From Streptomyces sp. NBC_00461 (lineage in GTDB: Bacteria; Actinomycetota; Actinomycetes; Streptomycetales; Streptomycetaceae), in the NCBI RefSeq assembly GCF_036013935.1, contig NZ_CP107902.1:8775001-8839000 (forward strand): 64,000 bases of DNA, given 5' to 3'. Positions within the stretch are counted from its first letter, which is position 1. Every line of letters begins with the position of its first letter. The position numbers and the translations under genes were made by a program. Of this stretch, positions 32,530 to 42,110 are shown in pieces. A model generated the notes under the pieces. That model worked only from the letters and a program-made list of their open reading frames with translations. It did no database searches and was not told where the DNA came from.

Positions 32530-33648
32530 ATGAACCACATTCCGCTCGTGGACCTCAAGGCGGCCCACGAGGAGGTCGCCGACGAGGTACGCGCCGGATT
32601 CGAACGAATCCTGGCCAACACCGCGTTCGTAGGCGGCGACGAGGTCCGCCTCTTCGAGCGCGAATACGCCGACTTCGGCCGCGTCGGACACTGCGTGGGC
32701 GTCGCCAACGGCACCGACGCCGTCGAACTCGCCCTGCGCGCAAGCGGGGTCGGCCCCGGCGACGAGGTCGTGGTGCCCGCCAACACCTTCATCGCCACCG
32801 CGGGCGCGGTGGCGAGAATCGGTGCGCGACCGGTCCTGGTGGACTGCCTGCCCGACACCTTCCTGCTCGATCCGCAGGCCGCACTGGACGCGGTCGGACC
32901 CGCCACCCGCGCGGTCGTCCCCGTCCACCTCTACGGGCAGATGGCCGACGTGACGACGCTGACCGCCCAACTGCCCGGCCACGTACGGATCGTCGAGGAC
33001 GCGGCCCAGAGCCAGGGCGCGGCCCGGGACGGCCGGACGCCGGGCAGCGGCGGCATAGCGGCCACCAGCTTCTACCCGGGCAAGAACCTGGGCGCTTACG
33101 GCGACGCGGGCGCCGTGCTCACCGACGAAGAGGAACGCGCCGGCCTGGTACGCGCGATCGCCAACCACGGCGGAGTCGCCAAGTACCGCCACGACGTGCC
33201 CGGTTTCAACAGCCGCCTGGACGGACTGCAGGCCGTCGTCCTGCGCGCGAAGCTGGCCCGGCTGGCGGACGGCAACGCGGCCCGGCGGGCGGCCGCGGCC
33301 CGCTACGACGAGCTGCTCGCCGGCCTCGCGGCCACCGGCCGGATCGTGCTCCCGGCCACGGCACCCGGCAACCTCCACGTCTGGCACCTGTACGTCGTCC
33401 AGATCGCCGACGCCGACCGCGACGACGTCGTCGGCAAGCTCAACGCCGAGGGCATCGGCGCCGGCGTGCACTACCCCGCCCCGGTCCACCTCACCCCGGC
33501 GTACCGCCAACTCGACTACTCCCGCGGTGACTTCCCGAACGCCGAGAAGGCGGCGGACCGGATCCTGTCGCTGCCGCTGTACCCGCAGATCACCCATGAC
33601 CAGCAGCAACGCGTCGTGGAGTCGTTCACCGCCGCGCTCGGAAGCTGA
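32530..33648 (+). CDS. DegT/DnrJ/EryC1/StrS aminotransferase (second)
   Basis: 372 residues. PLP-binding features VEDAAQSQGA and the Lys in SFYPGKNLGAYGDAG, plus the family end HVWHLYVVQI and GIGAGVHYPAPVHL. It is clearly a different subgroup from the other aminotransferase of the operon (FYPGKNLGAYGD is the 3-amino sugar type, as in WbpE/FdtB/QdtB; the other has FHPRKLVTTGEGG). One base separates it from the previous stop. Confidence 0.9.
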   Translation: MNHIPLVDLKAAHEEVADEVRAGFERILANTAFVGGDEVRLFEREYADFGRVGHCVGVANGTDAVELALRASGVGPGDEVVVPANTFIATAGAVARIGARPVLVDCLPDTFLLDPQAALDAVGPATRAVVPVHLYGQMADVTTLTAQLPGHVRIVEDAAQSQGAARDGRTPGSGGIAATSFYPGKNLGAYGDAGAVLTDEEERAGLVRAIANHGGVAKYRHDVPGFNSRLDGLQAVVLRAKLARLADGNAARRAAAARYDELLAGLAATGRIVLPATAPGNLHVWHLYVVQIADADRDDVVGKLNAEGIGAGVHYPAPVHLTPAYRQLDYSRGDFPNAEKAADRILSLPLYPQITHDQQQRVVESFTAALGS

Positions 33649-33721
33649 CCGGTCCCCGGCGTTCCACGCACCATCCCCGGCTCCACGGGCCGGTCCAGCA
33701 CAGCACCGCTGAGAGGTACAC

Positions 33722-36700
33722 ATGAAAAGTTGGGGCAGACGGATCCGGGGCGGGCGCCTCGCCGTCGTAGCAGGACTGATATTGGCGGTGCTCCCGCTGG
33801 CCGGGTCGGCGCAGGCGGCGTCCGATCCGTGCGGGTCGGGCTCGAACCCCGTCGTCTGTGAGAACTCCAAGCCGGGCACCCCGAAGACCGACTGGTTCTC
33901 GCCCAACGCCTACGGTGACATCAAGGGCTTCTCCACCAAAGAGAGCGTCCAGGCGGGTGACACCGTCCAGTTCAAGGTCCAGTCGAAGACCTCGTACCAC
34001 GTCGAGATCTACCGTCTGGGCTGGTACGGCGGCGACGGCGCGCGCGAGATGTCGACCGCGGCCCAGGCGGCCGTGACCTACCCGGCCAACTACACGACCA
34101 AGCCCGCCAGTTGCACCACCAAGAGCGGTACCGGCCTGGTCGACTGCGGCAACTGGCCCGTGACCGTCAACTGGACCGTGCCCAGCGACGCCGTGTCCGG
34201 TCTCTACATCGCGAATCTGACACAGACCGACGGCGACGGCCTGATGCCGTACCCGTTCGTGGTCCGCAAGGACTCCAGCACCTCCGACGTCGTCGTGCAG
34301 ACCAGCGACGAGACCTGGCAGGCCTACAACGACTACGGCGGTCAGGACCTCTACGGCGGCACCGGGCCCGCCCCTGACGGCCGCGCCTACGAGGTCAGCT
34401 ACAACCGGCCGCTGGACATCGGCGGCGACAACGGCATCTACGGCTCCGAGTACATGATGCTGTCCTGGCTGGAGCGCAACGGCTACGACGTCAGCTACAC
34501 CTCCGGGGTGGACGTGTCGTCGTCGAGCGGCGCCACCCTGCTGAAGAAGCACAAGGTGTACCTGTCCTCCGGCCACGACGAGTACTGGACGCAGAGCCAG
34601 TACTCCAACGTCCTGGCGGCCCGCAAGGCAGGCGTCCGGCAGGGCTACTTCAGCGGCAACGAGGTCTTCTGGAAGACCCGGCTCACCCCCAGCATCGACG
34701 GCACGAACACGGCCGACCGCACCCTGGTCTGCTACAAGATGACCAAGATGGCGCAGAACAACGGCATCGCCGACCCCAGCGGCATCTGGACCGGCACCTG
34801 GATGGACCCGGCCAGTACCGGCTACGGGCAGGACTACCAGCCGCCGAACATCCTCACCGGCTCCATGTTCACGGTGAACGGCTACCGCAGCGACGCCATC
34901 ACCGTCCCCGGTTCCTACGGCAAGAACCGGATCTGGCGCAACACCTCCATCGCGAACCTGACGTCGAGCCAGACCGCCACCTTCCCGACGGGCACGCTCG
35001 GCTACGAGTGGGACAGCGACATCGACAACAGCACCCGGCCCGCCGGGGCGATCGACGTGTCCTCCACGACGGTGGACATCAACGACGCCAAGCTCCGCAT
35101 GGACTGGGGCAACGTCTACGGCAACGGCACGGCGACGCACAACCTCGTCGAGTTCCGCGACCAGGACTCCGGCGCCCTGGTGTTCGGGTCGGGGACCGTG
35201 CAGTGGTCGTGGGGCCTGACCAACGTCCCGACCTACAACCCCGACGACACGGTGGTCACCGAGGACTCCCGGATGCAGCAGGCCACGCTGAACGTCCTCG
35301 CCGACATGGGCGTCCAGCCGCTGACCCGGCAGAGCAACCTCGTCGCCGCGACGGCCTCCACCGACACCACCGGCCCGTCCGTCACCGTGACGAGCCCGGC
35401 CTCCGGGGTCACCGTCCCGGCGCTGAAGCCGGTCACCATCAAGGGCACCGCCTCCGACTCCGGCGGTGCGGTGGCCCGCGTGGAGGTGTCCACGGACGGC
35501 GGATCAACCTGGAAGGCCGCCACCGGCCTCACCTCCTGGAGCTTCAGCTGGACCCCGACGACGCCGGGACCGGCGTCGGTCAAGGTCCGCGCGGTCGACG
35601 ACAGCGTCAACATCGGCTCCGTCACCACCGTCCCGCTGGCCGTCGGCCCCCAGGCCTGCCCCTGCACCGTCTGGCCGGCCTCGGCCGTGCCCGGCACCGT
35701 CAACGCGGGTGACGGCAGCTCCCTGGAACTCGGCGTCAAGTTCCGCACCACCGTGGCCGGTTCCATCACCGGTGTCCGCTTCTACAAGTCGCCCGCCAAC
35801 ACCGGCACTCACACCGGCAGCCTGTGGACCGCCTCCGGCACCCGCCTGGCCACCGGCACCTTCAGCGGCGAGACGGCCTCGGGCTGGCAGCAGCTGAACT
35901 TCGCCACCCCGGTCACCGTCAAGGCCAACACCACTTACGTCGCCTCCTACTTCGCCCCCAACGGCGGATACTCCTACGACGGCGGCTACTTCAACGACGG
36001 CGCCGCGGGCCTGGCCCCGCTCACCGCACTCAAAACCGGCACCGACGGCGGCAACGGCGTCTTCCACTACGGCTCGACCAGCGCCTTCCCGTCCTCGCAG
36101 TCCTCGGGCAGCAACTACTGGGTCGACGTGGTGCTGGACACCTCGACGGCCAGTACGACCCCGCCCACCGTCAGCTCGACCTCCCCGACGTCCGGGGCGA
36201 CGGGCACATCGATCACGGCACCGGTCTCGGCCACCTTCAGTTCGGCGGTCGACCCCGACAGTGTGACGTTCACCGTGAAGGACCCGGACGGCGCCACCGT
36301 GCCGGGGGCGGCCACGCTGCCCGCGTCGAACAAGGTGACCTTCACTCCGTCGACGGAGCTGGAGCTGCACACCACGTACACCGCCTCCATCCAGGCCTCC
36401 GACGTGTGGGGCAACGCCATGGCGGACCCGGTGACCTGGTCCTTCACGACCAGTTCCACCCCGCCCGCGGTCACCTGCCCCTGCACGCTGTGGAGTTCGT
36501 CCGCCGTGCCGGCCACACCCGACACGACCGGTGACACCAACTCCCTGGAGCTGGGCACTCGCTTCACGTCCTCGGCGGACGGCTGGATCACCGGCGTCAC
36601 GTTCTACAAGGGCACCGGCAACACGGGCACCCACACCGGCAGCCTGTGGACCGACGGCGGCACGCTGCTGGCCGGCGGCACCTTCACCAACGAGACGGCC

Positions 36701-37324
36701 TCCGGCTGGCAGACGCTGACCTTCGCCACCCCGGTGGCCGTCACCGCCGACACGCCGTACGTCGTCTCCTACCACGCGCCCCACGGCAACTACGCGGTGG
36801 ACGGCGGCTACTTCGCGGCAGCCCACCAGTCGTATCCGCTCACGGCCACGGCCGACACCACCGCGCACCACAACGGGCTCTACCGCTACGGCAGCGACTC
36901 GGCCTTCCCCAACGGTTCCTACGGATCCGCGAACTACTGGGTGGGCCCCGTCTTCACCGCCGAGAACCCGAGCGCCTCCCTGGCGTCGGCCACCGCCTCG
37001 GAGGTGACCGCGGCCTCGGTGGCGCACACCGCCGACGCGGCGAACGCCCTGGTCATGACCGTGGACAAGAACGCCGCGGTGTCGTTGGTGAAGGCGACCG
37101 TGACCATTGTGAAGGGGTCCAAGGCCGCCAGGAAGCTCCACGTGACGGCCGTCGTCTCCTACAACCGGGCGACCCACAAGGCGACCGTCGCTCTGTCCGC
37201 CCCGTTGCCGGACGGCACCCGGTTCAAGATCACGGTCAAGGCCGAGGACAAGCACCACCACACGGTGAAGTCCGACAGCTGGACCCTGACGAGCAGGACC
37301 GTCTTCAAGAAGACAAAGAACTGA
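33722..37324 (+). CDS. Large secreted DMFase-like/DUF4082 protein
   Basis: 1200 residues: a signal peptide (about 1-33), an N-terminal domain of about 500 residues resembling the large subunit of N,N-dimethylformamidase (VEIYRLGWYGGDGAREM, YSSGHDEYW-type LSSGHDEYWTQSQYSN, RQGYFSGNEVFWKTRL), an Ig-like domain (about 545-640), a DUF4082 domain (about 645-805), a second Ig-like domain with Big_5 features (about 808-915), a second DUF4082 domain (about 919-1075), and a basic C-terminus. The two DUF4082 copies share TGVxFYK and NTGTHTGSLW. It is exported next to polysaccharide genes and may act on or bind the surface polymer (inference). Followed by a strong terminator. Confidence 0.85.
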   Translation: MKSWGRRIRGGRLAVVAGLILAVLPLAGSAQAASDPCGSGSNPVVCENSKPGTPKTDWFSPNAYGDIKGFSTKESVQAGDTVQFKVQSKTSYHVEIYRLGWYGGDGAREMSTAAQAAVTYPANYTTKPASCTTKSGTGLVDCGNWPVTVNWTVPSDAVSGLYIANLTQTDGDGLMPYPFVVRKDSSTSDVVVQTSDETWQAYNDYGGQDLYGGTGPAPDGRAYEVSYNRPLDIGGDNGIYGSEYMMLSWLERNGYDVSYTSGVDVSSSSGATLLKKHKVYLSSGHDEYWTQSQYSNVLAARKAGVRQGYFSGNEVFWKTRLTPSIDGTNTADRTLVCYKMTKMAQNNGIADPSGIWTGTWMDPASTGYGQDYQPPNILTGSMFTVNGYRSDAITVPGSYGKNRIWRNTSIANLTSSQTATFPTGTLGYEWDSDIDNSTRPAGAIDVSSTTVDINDAKLRMDWGNVYGNGTATHNLVEFRDQDSGALVFGSGTVQWSWGLTNVPTYNPDDTVVTEDSRMQQATLNVLADMGVQPLTRQSNLVAATASTDTTGPSVTVTSPASGVTVPALKPVTIKGTASDSGGAVARVEVSTDGGSTWKAATGLTSWSFSWTPTTPGPASVKVRAVDDSVNIGSVTTVPLAVGPQACPCTVWPASAVPGTVNAGDGSSLELGVKFRTTVAGSITGVRFYKSPANTGTHTGSLWTASGTRLATGTFSGETASGWQQLNFATPVTVKANTTYVASYFAPNGGYSYDGGYFNDGAAGLAPLTALKTGTDGGNGVFHYGSTSAFPSSQSSGSNYWVDVVLDTSTASTTPPTVSSTSPTSGATGTSITAPVSATFSSAVDPDSVTFTVKDPDGATVPGAATLPASNKVTFTPSTELELHTTYTASIQASDVWGNAMADPVTWSFTTSSTPPAVTCPCTLWSSSAVPATPDTTGDTNSLELGTRFTSSADGWITGVTFYKGTGNTGTHTGSLWTDGGTLLAGGTFTNETASGWQTLTFATPVAVTADTPYVVSYHAPHGNYAVDGGYFAAAHQSYPLTATADTTAHHNGLYRYGSDSAFPNGSYGSANYWVGPVFTAENPSASLASATASEVTAASVAHTADAANALVMTVDKNAAVSLVKATVTIVKGSKAARKLHVTAVVSYNRATHKATVALSAPLPDGTRFKITVKAEDKHHHTVKSDSWTLTSRTVFKKTKN

Positions 37325-37338
37325 CCCGTCCGACCGCA

Positions 37339-37380
37339 CCGTCGGTGGTCCGCGCCCAGCCGGGCACGGACCACCGACGG
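37339..37380 (+). terminator. Strong terminator, 14-bp stem
   Basis: CCGTCGGTGGTCCG (37339-37352) pairs perfectly with CGGACCACCGACGG (37367-37380) over a 14-nt loop, 14 bases after the stop of the large secreted protein gene. Confidence 0.75.
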
Positions 37381-37397
37381 GGATTGGCTTCCCACCG

Positions 37398-38444
37398 ATG
37401 AGCAGCGTCAGTGTTGTGATCCCCTGCTACAAGTACGGCCACTTCCTCGCCGACTGCGTGAGCAGCGCCCTGGACGAGCAGGACGGCGTTGACGTCCGCG
37501 TGCTCATCATCGACGACGCCTCGCCCGACGACTCGGCCGAGGTCGCGCTCAAGCTCGCCGCCTCCGACCCGCGCATCGAGGTCCTCGTCCACGAAACCAA
37601 CAAGGGCCACATCGCCACGTACAACGAAGGCCTCATGGAATGGGCCGACGGCGACTACGTGGCCCTCCTGTCCGCCGACGACCGGCTGGTGCCGGGCGCG
37701 CTGGTCCGGGCCGCCCGGCTCCTGGACGCCCACCCCGAGGCGGGATTCGCCTACGGGCGCCCCCTGCGCTTCCAGCACGGCGGGCCACTGCCCAAGGCCC
37801 GCACCCAGAGCACCGGTTCGGTCGTCTACCCCGGGCAGTGGTGGCTGGAGCGGCGCTTTCGCGAGGGCACCGGCTGCATCACCTCGCCGGAGGTTGTCGT
37901 CCGCACCGAACTCCAGCGGAAGGTCGGCGGCTACGACCCCGCCCTTCCCCACGCCGGCGACATCGAGATGTGGATGCGGCTCGCCGCCCACGCCGACGTC
38001 GGCTACATCCGCGGCGCCGACCAGGCCTTCTACCGCGTCCACGGCAAGAACATGTCCACCACCGACTTCGGCGGCCAGCTGGACGACCTGCGCCAGCGCC
38101 TGGTGGCCTTCGACTCGGTGCTCGCCAAGTGCGGCGACGGGCTGCCCCACGCCGACCGCCTGGCCGACCAGGTCCACACCCGCCTCGCCCGCTTCGCGCT
38201 GCGCCGGGCCTACCGGGCCTACGACCGCGGCCGCACCGGCGTCGTACCGGTCGACGCGTGCGTGGAATTCGCCGAGCAGTGCCTGCCGGGATACGCGGCA
38301 CTACCCGAGTACCGCGCGCTGCGGCTGCGCAGACGCATCGGGCCGCAGGCCATGCCGTATCTGCAGCCGCTGGTGTGGTCGGCCGTGGCCGAGCGAGGGC
38401 GGGAGTGGCTGTGGTGGGAGTCCTGGAAGCGCCGCGGCATCTGA
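37398..38444 (+). CDS. Family-2 glycosyltransferase
   Basis: 348 residues, GT-A fold. VSVVIPCYKYGHFLADCV at the start, donor-site DDASPDDS, and the DXD-like LSADDRLVPG near 93-102, with GCITSPEVVVRTEL and GDIEMWMRLAAHA as the acceptor-side catalytic region. Adds one sugar to the lipid-linked unit at the cytoplasmic face. It starts just after the terminator hairpin, so it probably has its own promoter or is reached by read-through. Confidence 0.87.
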   Translation: MSSVSVVIPCYKYGHFLADCVSSALDEQDGVDVRVLIIDDASPDDSAEVALKLAASDPRIEVLVHETNKGHIATYNEGLMEWADGDYVALLSADDRLVPGALVRAARLLDAHPEAGFAYGRPLRFQHGGPLPKARTQSTGSVVYPGQWWLERRFREGTGCITSPEVVVRTELQRKVGGYDPALPHAGDIEMWMRLAAHADVGYIRGADQAFYRVHGKNMSTTDFGGQLDDLRQRLVAFDSVLAKCGDGLPHADRLADQVHTRLARFALRRAYRAYDRGRTGVVPVDACVEFAEQCLPGYAALPEYRALRLRRRIGPQAMPYLQPLVWSAVAERGREWLWWESWKRRGI

Positions 38445-38461
38445 TGCGGGATCAGTCCGAC

Positions 38462-39124
38462 TCAGTTGGCCACGGGGACCGCACCGGTCTGCCTGCGGCG
38501 GCCCGCAGGGGTCTGCCGGCGGCTCATCGCGTACCGGTCGAGCCACAGCGCGCCGACCACTCCGCCGGCCAGACCCAGCAGAGCCGTGCCCGCAAGGCCC
38601 CGGCTCTTGGCGCCCTGCACCTCGGCGACGCTCGGGGAGGTGAGGACGGAGGCGGTGATCCGCCCCGCGGCCGGCACCTGCTGGGCGGTCTGCATCTGCT
38701 CGACGTGCCGGGTGTAGACGTCGATGACGCGGCGCACCGCCGTCACCGCCGCCTCGGGGCCGGAGGCCTGCGACTGCACCTGCAGGGAGGGGATCAGATA
38801 GCGGGGCGTCGCGCTGGTGCCGCTGTTGCGGGGCACGAGATGGTAGGCCCCGTGAACGCCCGCCGCCCGCAACTCCTTTGCCCCGGTGGGGGATTGCAGC
38901 TGCTGGACGACCGCGTACGAGACCACGGCGAGCGGCGGCTGCAGATTGGTCAGCTGGTTGGGCTGGTTCTGCGTCACCGGCGGCTTGAGGACGACGACCG
39001 CGGAGCCGACGTACTGCGGGGTGGGCCGGACCACGTAGTACGCCCCGGCCACCGTCAGCAGAAACGCGACCACCACGACGTACCAGCGGCGGAGCAGCGC
39101 GTCGGCGACGTTCCCAGGCGACAT
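38462..39124 (-). CDS. Wzz-like chain-length protein (short form)
   Basis: 220 residues with two membrane helices (RRWYVVVVAFLLTVAGAYYVV near 17-37 and GLAGTALLGLAGGVVGALWL near the C-terminus) around a periplasmic-facing coiled region. The LLRRWYVVVV start is shared with the two other Wzz-like proteins of the locus. These proteins set polymer length in Wzy systems. No Tyr-kinase domain. ATG 39124 with GGAAGG upstream. Divergent from the fused Wzz-Wzy gene. Confidence 0.8.
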   Translation of the reverse strand: MSPGNVADALLRRWYVVVVAFLLTVAGAYYVVRPTPQYVGSAVVVLKPPVTQNQPNQLTNLQPPLAVVSYAVVQQLQSPTGAKELRAAGVHGAYHLVPRNSGTSATPRYLIPSLQVQSQASGPEAAVTAVRRVIDVYTRHVEQMQTAQQVPAAGRITASVLTSPSVAEVQGAKSRGLAGTALLGLAGGVVGALWLDRYAMSRRQTPAGRRRQTGAVPVAN

Positions 39125-39195
39125 ACGAGTTCCTTCCGTCACTCCCGATACTGGCAGGACGCGCGGTGGGATGCCACCGAAAGGAGGGACGCATC

Positions 39196-41211
39196 ATGAG
39201 TCTTGGTGAGATATGGGCAATTCTGCGCCGACGGTGGTACTTCATGGTGCCCTTCACCGTGCTCAGCCTGATCGGCGGCGGATACCTGTACGTGACCGTC
39301 CCCGTCTCCTACCAGTCGCAGAGCTCGGTCGCGCTGCTGGACTCCTCGGCCGTGGCCCGGCTGGCCCCCACCTTCGGCAACCCCATCTCGAACGCGGGCG
39401 GTTCACTCATCGTGACGGCCGACGTGCTGATCAGGACGCTCGAATCGGCCGACGCCGCGAAGGAGTTGCACAACCGGGGCGTCACGGACCCCTACACCGC
39501 CGGCTTCGCGCCGGCCAGCGACAGCCCCCTGCTCGTGCTCGGTGTCACCGGCACCGACCGTCAGAAGGTGCTCAAGGAGACCAACACCCTGACGGCCTTC
39601 GCAGGTGAGCAGCTCAATGCCCTGCAGGCCGCCGCCAAGGTTCCGCCCGCGTACGCCGTGCAGACCGCTCCCGTCGTCCTGCCGCAGACCCCGGTGGCGA
39701 AGTCCAAGAGCCGTTACCAGGGCGTCGCGGCCGTCATCATCCTCGGCGTCGTCAGCGCGTTCCTGCTGTCCATCCTGATGGAGGGCGTCTCGGTGGTCCG
39801 CCGCCGGCACCGGGTGGCCCCGCGACGCAAGCAGGCCCGCACGCCGAAACGGGTCCGCGCGGGCATGCTCAGCCGGAGGCTCGACGCCACCGCGGTCCTC
39901 ACCGTCTACCTGGTGCTGGCCTTCTTCATCCCGTCGAACCTGGCCCTGCCCGCGCTCGGCGGCGTGGGCACCCCCGCCAACGTCTTCGCCCTGCTCGGCC
40001 TGATGTGGTACCTGGCGACCTGGCTCGGCGGCCGCATCCTGCCCGCGCCCGGCACCCGGCTGGTGCGGGTCACGCTGTGTCTGCTCGGGGTGGCCGTCCT
40101 CGCGGCCTACGTCGCCGACGCGATGCGCGAGAGCTCGCACGAGGAGGTCCTCGGTGCCGACCGAGGGCTCATCGGGTTCCTGGTGTGGGTGTCGCTGGTC
40201 GTTCTGACATCGGCGGCCGTGCAGGAGCGCGGCCGGCTGGACGTGCTGATGCGCCGGGTGGTCGTCCTGGCGTCCGTCGTCGCCGCGATCGGCTTCTACG
40301 ACTTCTTCGCGGCGACCAACATCGCCGACTCCATCCACATACCCGGCCTGCAGACCAGCGTGGCCCAGGTCAGTGTCATGGACCGCGGCGCCTTCACCCG
40401 GCCCCGCGCCACCACGGCCCAGCCGCTGGAGTTCGCCGGCATGCTGGCGATCCTGCTGCCCTTCGCGATCCAGCAGGCCGCCGACCCGGTACGCCGCCAC
40501 CTGCACGTACTGCGCCGCTGGGGCCCCGTGGTCCTCATGGCCGGCGCGCTGCCCCTGTCGGTGTCGCGGACCTCGATCATCGGCGTGCTGCTGGTGGCCG
40601 TGGTGATGGTGCCGCGCTGGAAGCCGGCCCGGCGCTGGGCCGCGATCGGTGTGATGACGGCCTCCGTGGCCGTGTTCAAGGTGCTCGTCCCGGGGCTGAT
40701 CGGCACGATCACGGGCCTGTTCGCGTCGTTCCTGTCCAACTCCGACAGCAGCACCCAGGCCCGTACCGTCAAGTACAGCGCGATCGTGCCCTATCTGAAG
40801 GAACACCCGCTGTTCGGACGGGGCTTCGGCACGTTCACCCCGGACCTGTACTTCTTCACGGACAACCAGTACATGCTGGGCCTTGCCGAGATGGGAGTGC
40901 TCGGGCTCGTCGCCCTGCTCGCCCTGTTCATCACCGGCATCCACCAGGGCGGTGCGATCCGGCGGCTGGCCCGTACCGAGGCCGACCGCGAACTCGGGCA
41001 GGCGTTCTTCGCCTCGGCGCTGGTCGCCCTGGTCATCAGCGCCACCTTCGACTCACTCAGCTTCCCGATGTTCGCCGGCATGTTCTTCCTCATGCTGGGG
41101 GCGGGCGGCAGCTATCTGGGCTTCGTCCGGCGCGAGGCGGCTGCCGCCGCCGTCCCCGGCCCCCGTACGACACCGGAAGTCCGCCTTCCCCAACTCGTGG
41201 AGTCCCGATGA
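39196..41211 (+). CDS. Fusion of Wzz-like domain and Wzy/O-antigen ligase-type polymerase
   Basis: 671 residues. The first about 200 form a Wzz unit (AILRRRWYFMVPFTVLSLIGGG, then a periplasmic part with VTGTDRQKVLKETN, then a second helix VAAVIILGVVSAFLLSIL). The rest has about 11 membrane helices and the Wzy_C/WaaL features PLSVSRTSIIGVLL and HPLFGRGFGTFTPDLYFF. So the length regulator and the polymerase or ligase are one polypeptide. ATG 39196 has AAGGAGG upstream. I see no frameshift; the junction near residues 195-235 is an ordinary basic linker (RRRHRVAPRRKQART). Confidence 0.85.
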   Translation: MSLGEIWAILRRRWYFMVPFTVLSLIGGGYLYVTVPVSYQSQSSVALLDSSAVARLAPTFGNPISNAGGSLIVTADVLIRTLESADAAKELHNRGVTDPYTAGFAPASDSPLLVLGVTGTDRQKVLKETNTLTAFAGEQLNALQAAAKVPPAYAVQTAPVVLPQTPVAKSKSRYQGVAAVIILGVVSAFLLSILMEGVSVVRRRHRVAPRRKQARTPKRVRAGMLSRRLDATAVLTVYLVLAFFIPSNLALPALGGVGTPANVFALLGLMWYLATWLGGRILPAPGTRLVRVTLCLLGVAVLAAYVADAMRESSHEEVLGADRGLIGFLVWVSLVVLTSAAVQERGRLDVLMRRVVVLASVVAAIGFYDFFAATNIADSIHIPGLQTSVAQVSVMDRGAFTRPRATTAQPLEFAGMLAILLPFAIQQAADPVRRHLHVLRRWGPVVLMAGALPLSVSRTSIIGVLLVAVVMVPRWKPARRWAAIGVMTASVAVFKVLVPGLIGTITGLFASFLSNSDSSTQARTVKYSAIVPYLKEHPLFGRGFGTFTPDLYFFTDNQYMLGLAEMGVLGLVALLALFITGIHQGGAIRRLARTEADRELGQAFFASALVALVISATFDSLSFPMFAGMFFLMLGAGGSYLGFVRREAAAAAVPGPRTTPEVRLPQLVESR

Positions 41212-42107
41212 GTCCCGTCGCCGTCATCGTCGTCACCTGGAACAGCGCCTCGGTGCTCCCCGGGTTCCTCGCCGCGCTCGACGACGGCATGGCCGGCCTC
41301 GACTGGCGGCTCGTGGTCGCCGACAACGACTCCGCCGACGACACCGTCCAGGTCCTCAAGAAGCTGGCCCCCGACGCCACGGTCGTCCAGACCGGCCGCA
41401 ACGCCGGATACGCCGCCGGCGTCAACGCCGCGCTGGGTGCCGCCGGTGACGTCGGGGCCGCGCTCATCTGCAATCCCGACATCCGTATGCGGCAGGGCTG
41501 CGCCAAGCGTCTCCTCGACAGCCTCGGCGACGGCGTGGGCATCGCCGTACCCCTTTTGTACGAAGAAGGGCGGGACACGCCGCACCACTCGCTGCGCCGC
41601 GAGTCGAGCGTGCTGCGGGCCCTCGGAGAGGCGGTCATCGGCAACCGGCGGGCCGGGCGCTTCCCGCTCCTGAGCGAGCTGGTGACCGACCCCGCCGTGT
41701 ACCGGCGGCCCACGCGCGCGGACTGGGCCACCGGCGCGCTGATGGCCCTCTCGGCCGACTGCCTGGCCGCCTGCGGTGCGTGGGACGAATCCTTCTTCCT
41801 CTATTCGGAGGAGACCGAGTACTGCCTGCGGGCGCGGGACCACGGGTACGCAACCCAGCTGGAGCCGACGGCCGAGGCCGTGCATCTGGGTGGCGACTCC
41901 CAGGTCTCGCCCCGGCTGTGGACCCTGCTCACGCTCAACCGCGTGCGGTTGTACGGGCGGCGCCACGGCGCCGTCGCCACCGCCTGCTTCCGGGGCGCCG
42001 TGTTCCTGCGCGAGGCGTCACGGGCCGCCCTCGGCAGGAAGGCCAGCCGCGCGGCCGCGGCCGCCCTGCTCCGGCCGGGCGCGCTGCGGGCCACACCCGA
42101 ACCGTGA
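41208..42107 (+). CDS. Family-2 glycosyltransferase (rhamnosyltransferase-like)
   Basis: 299 residues. VAVIVVTWNSASVLPGFL start, VADNDSADDT donor site, and the catalytic ATGALMALSADCLAACGAWDESFFLYSEETEYCLRARD-type block, whose FLYSEETEYC is typical of the WbbL/rhamnosyltransferase group. The ATG at 41208 overlaps the preceding stop as ATGA, so it is translated with the polymerase. Three bases separate its stop from the next gene on the opposite strand. Confidence 0.88.
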   Translation: MSPVAVIVVTWNSASVLPGFLAALDDGMAGLDWRLVVADNDSADDTVQVLKKLAPDATVVQTGRNAGYAAGVNAALGAAGDVGAALICNPDIRMRQGCAKRLLDSLGDGVGIAVPLLYEEGRDTPHHSLRRESSVLRALGEAVIGNRRAGRFPLLSELVTDPAVYRRPTRADWATGALMALSADCLAACGAWDESFFLYSEETEYCLRARDHGYATQLEPTAEAVHLGGDSQVSPRLWTLLTLNRVRLYGRRHGAVATACFRGAVFLREASRAALGRKASRAAAAALLRPGALRATPEP

Positions 42108-42110
42108 CCC

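Noticed and set aside
35504..37339. 611-codon minus-strand open frame
   Set aside because: Mirror frame of the DUF4082 protein; no recognisable protein features.
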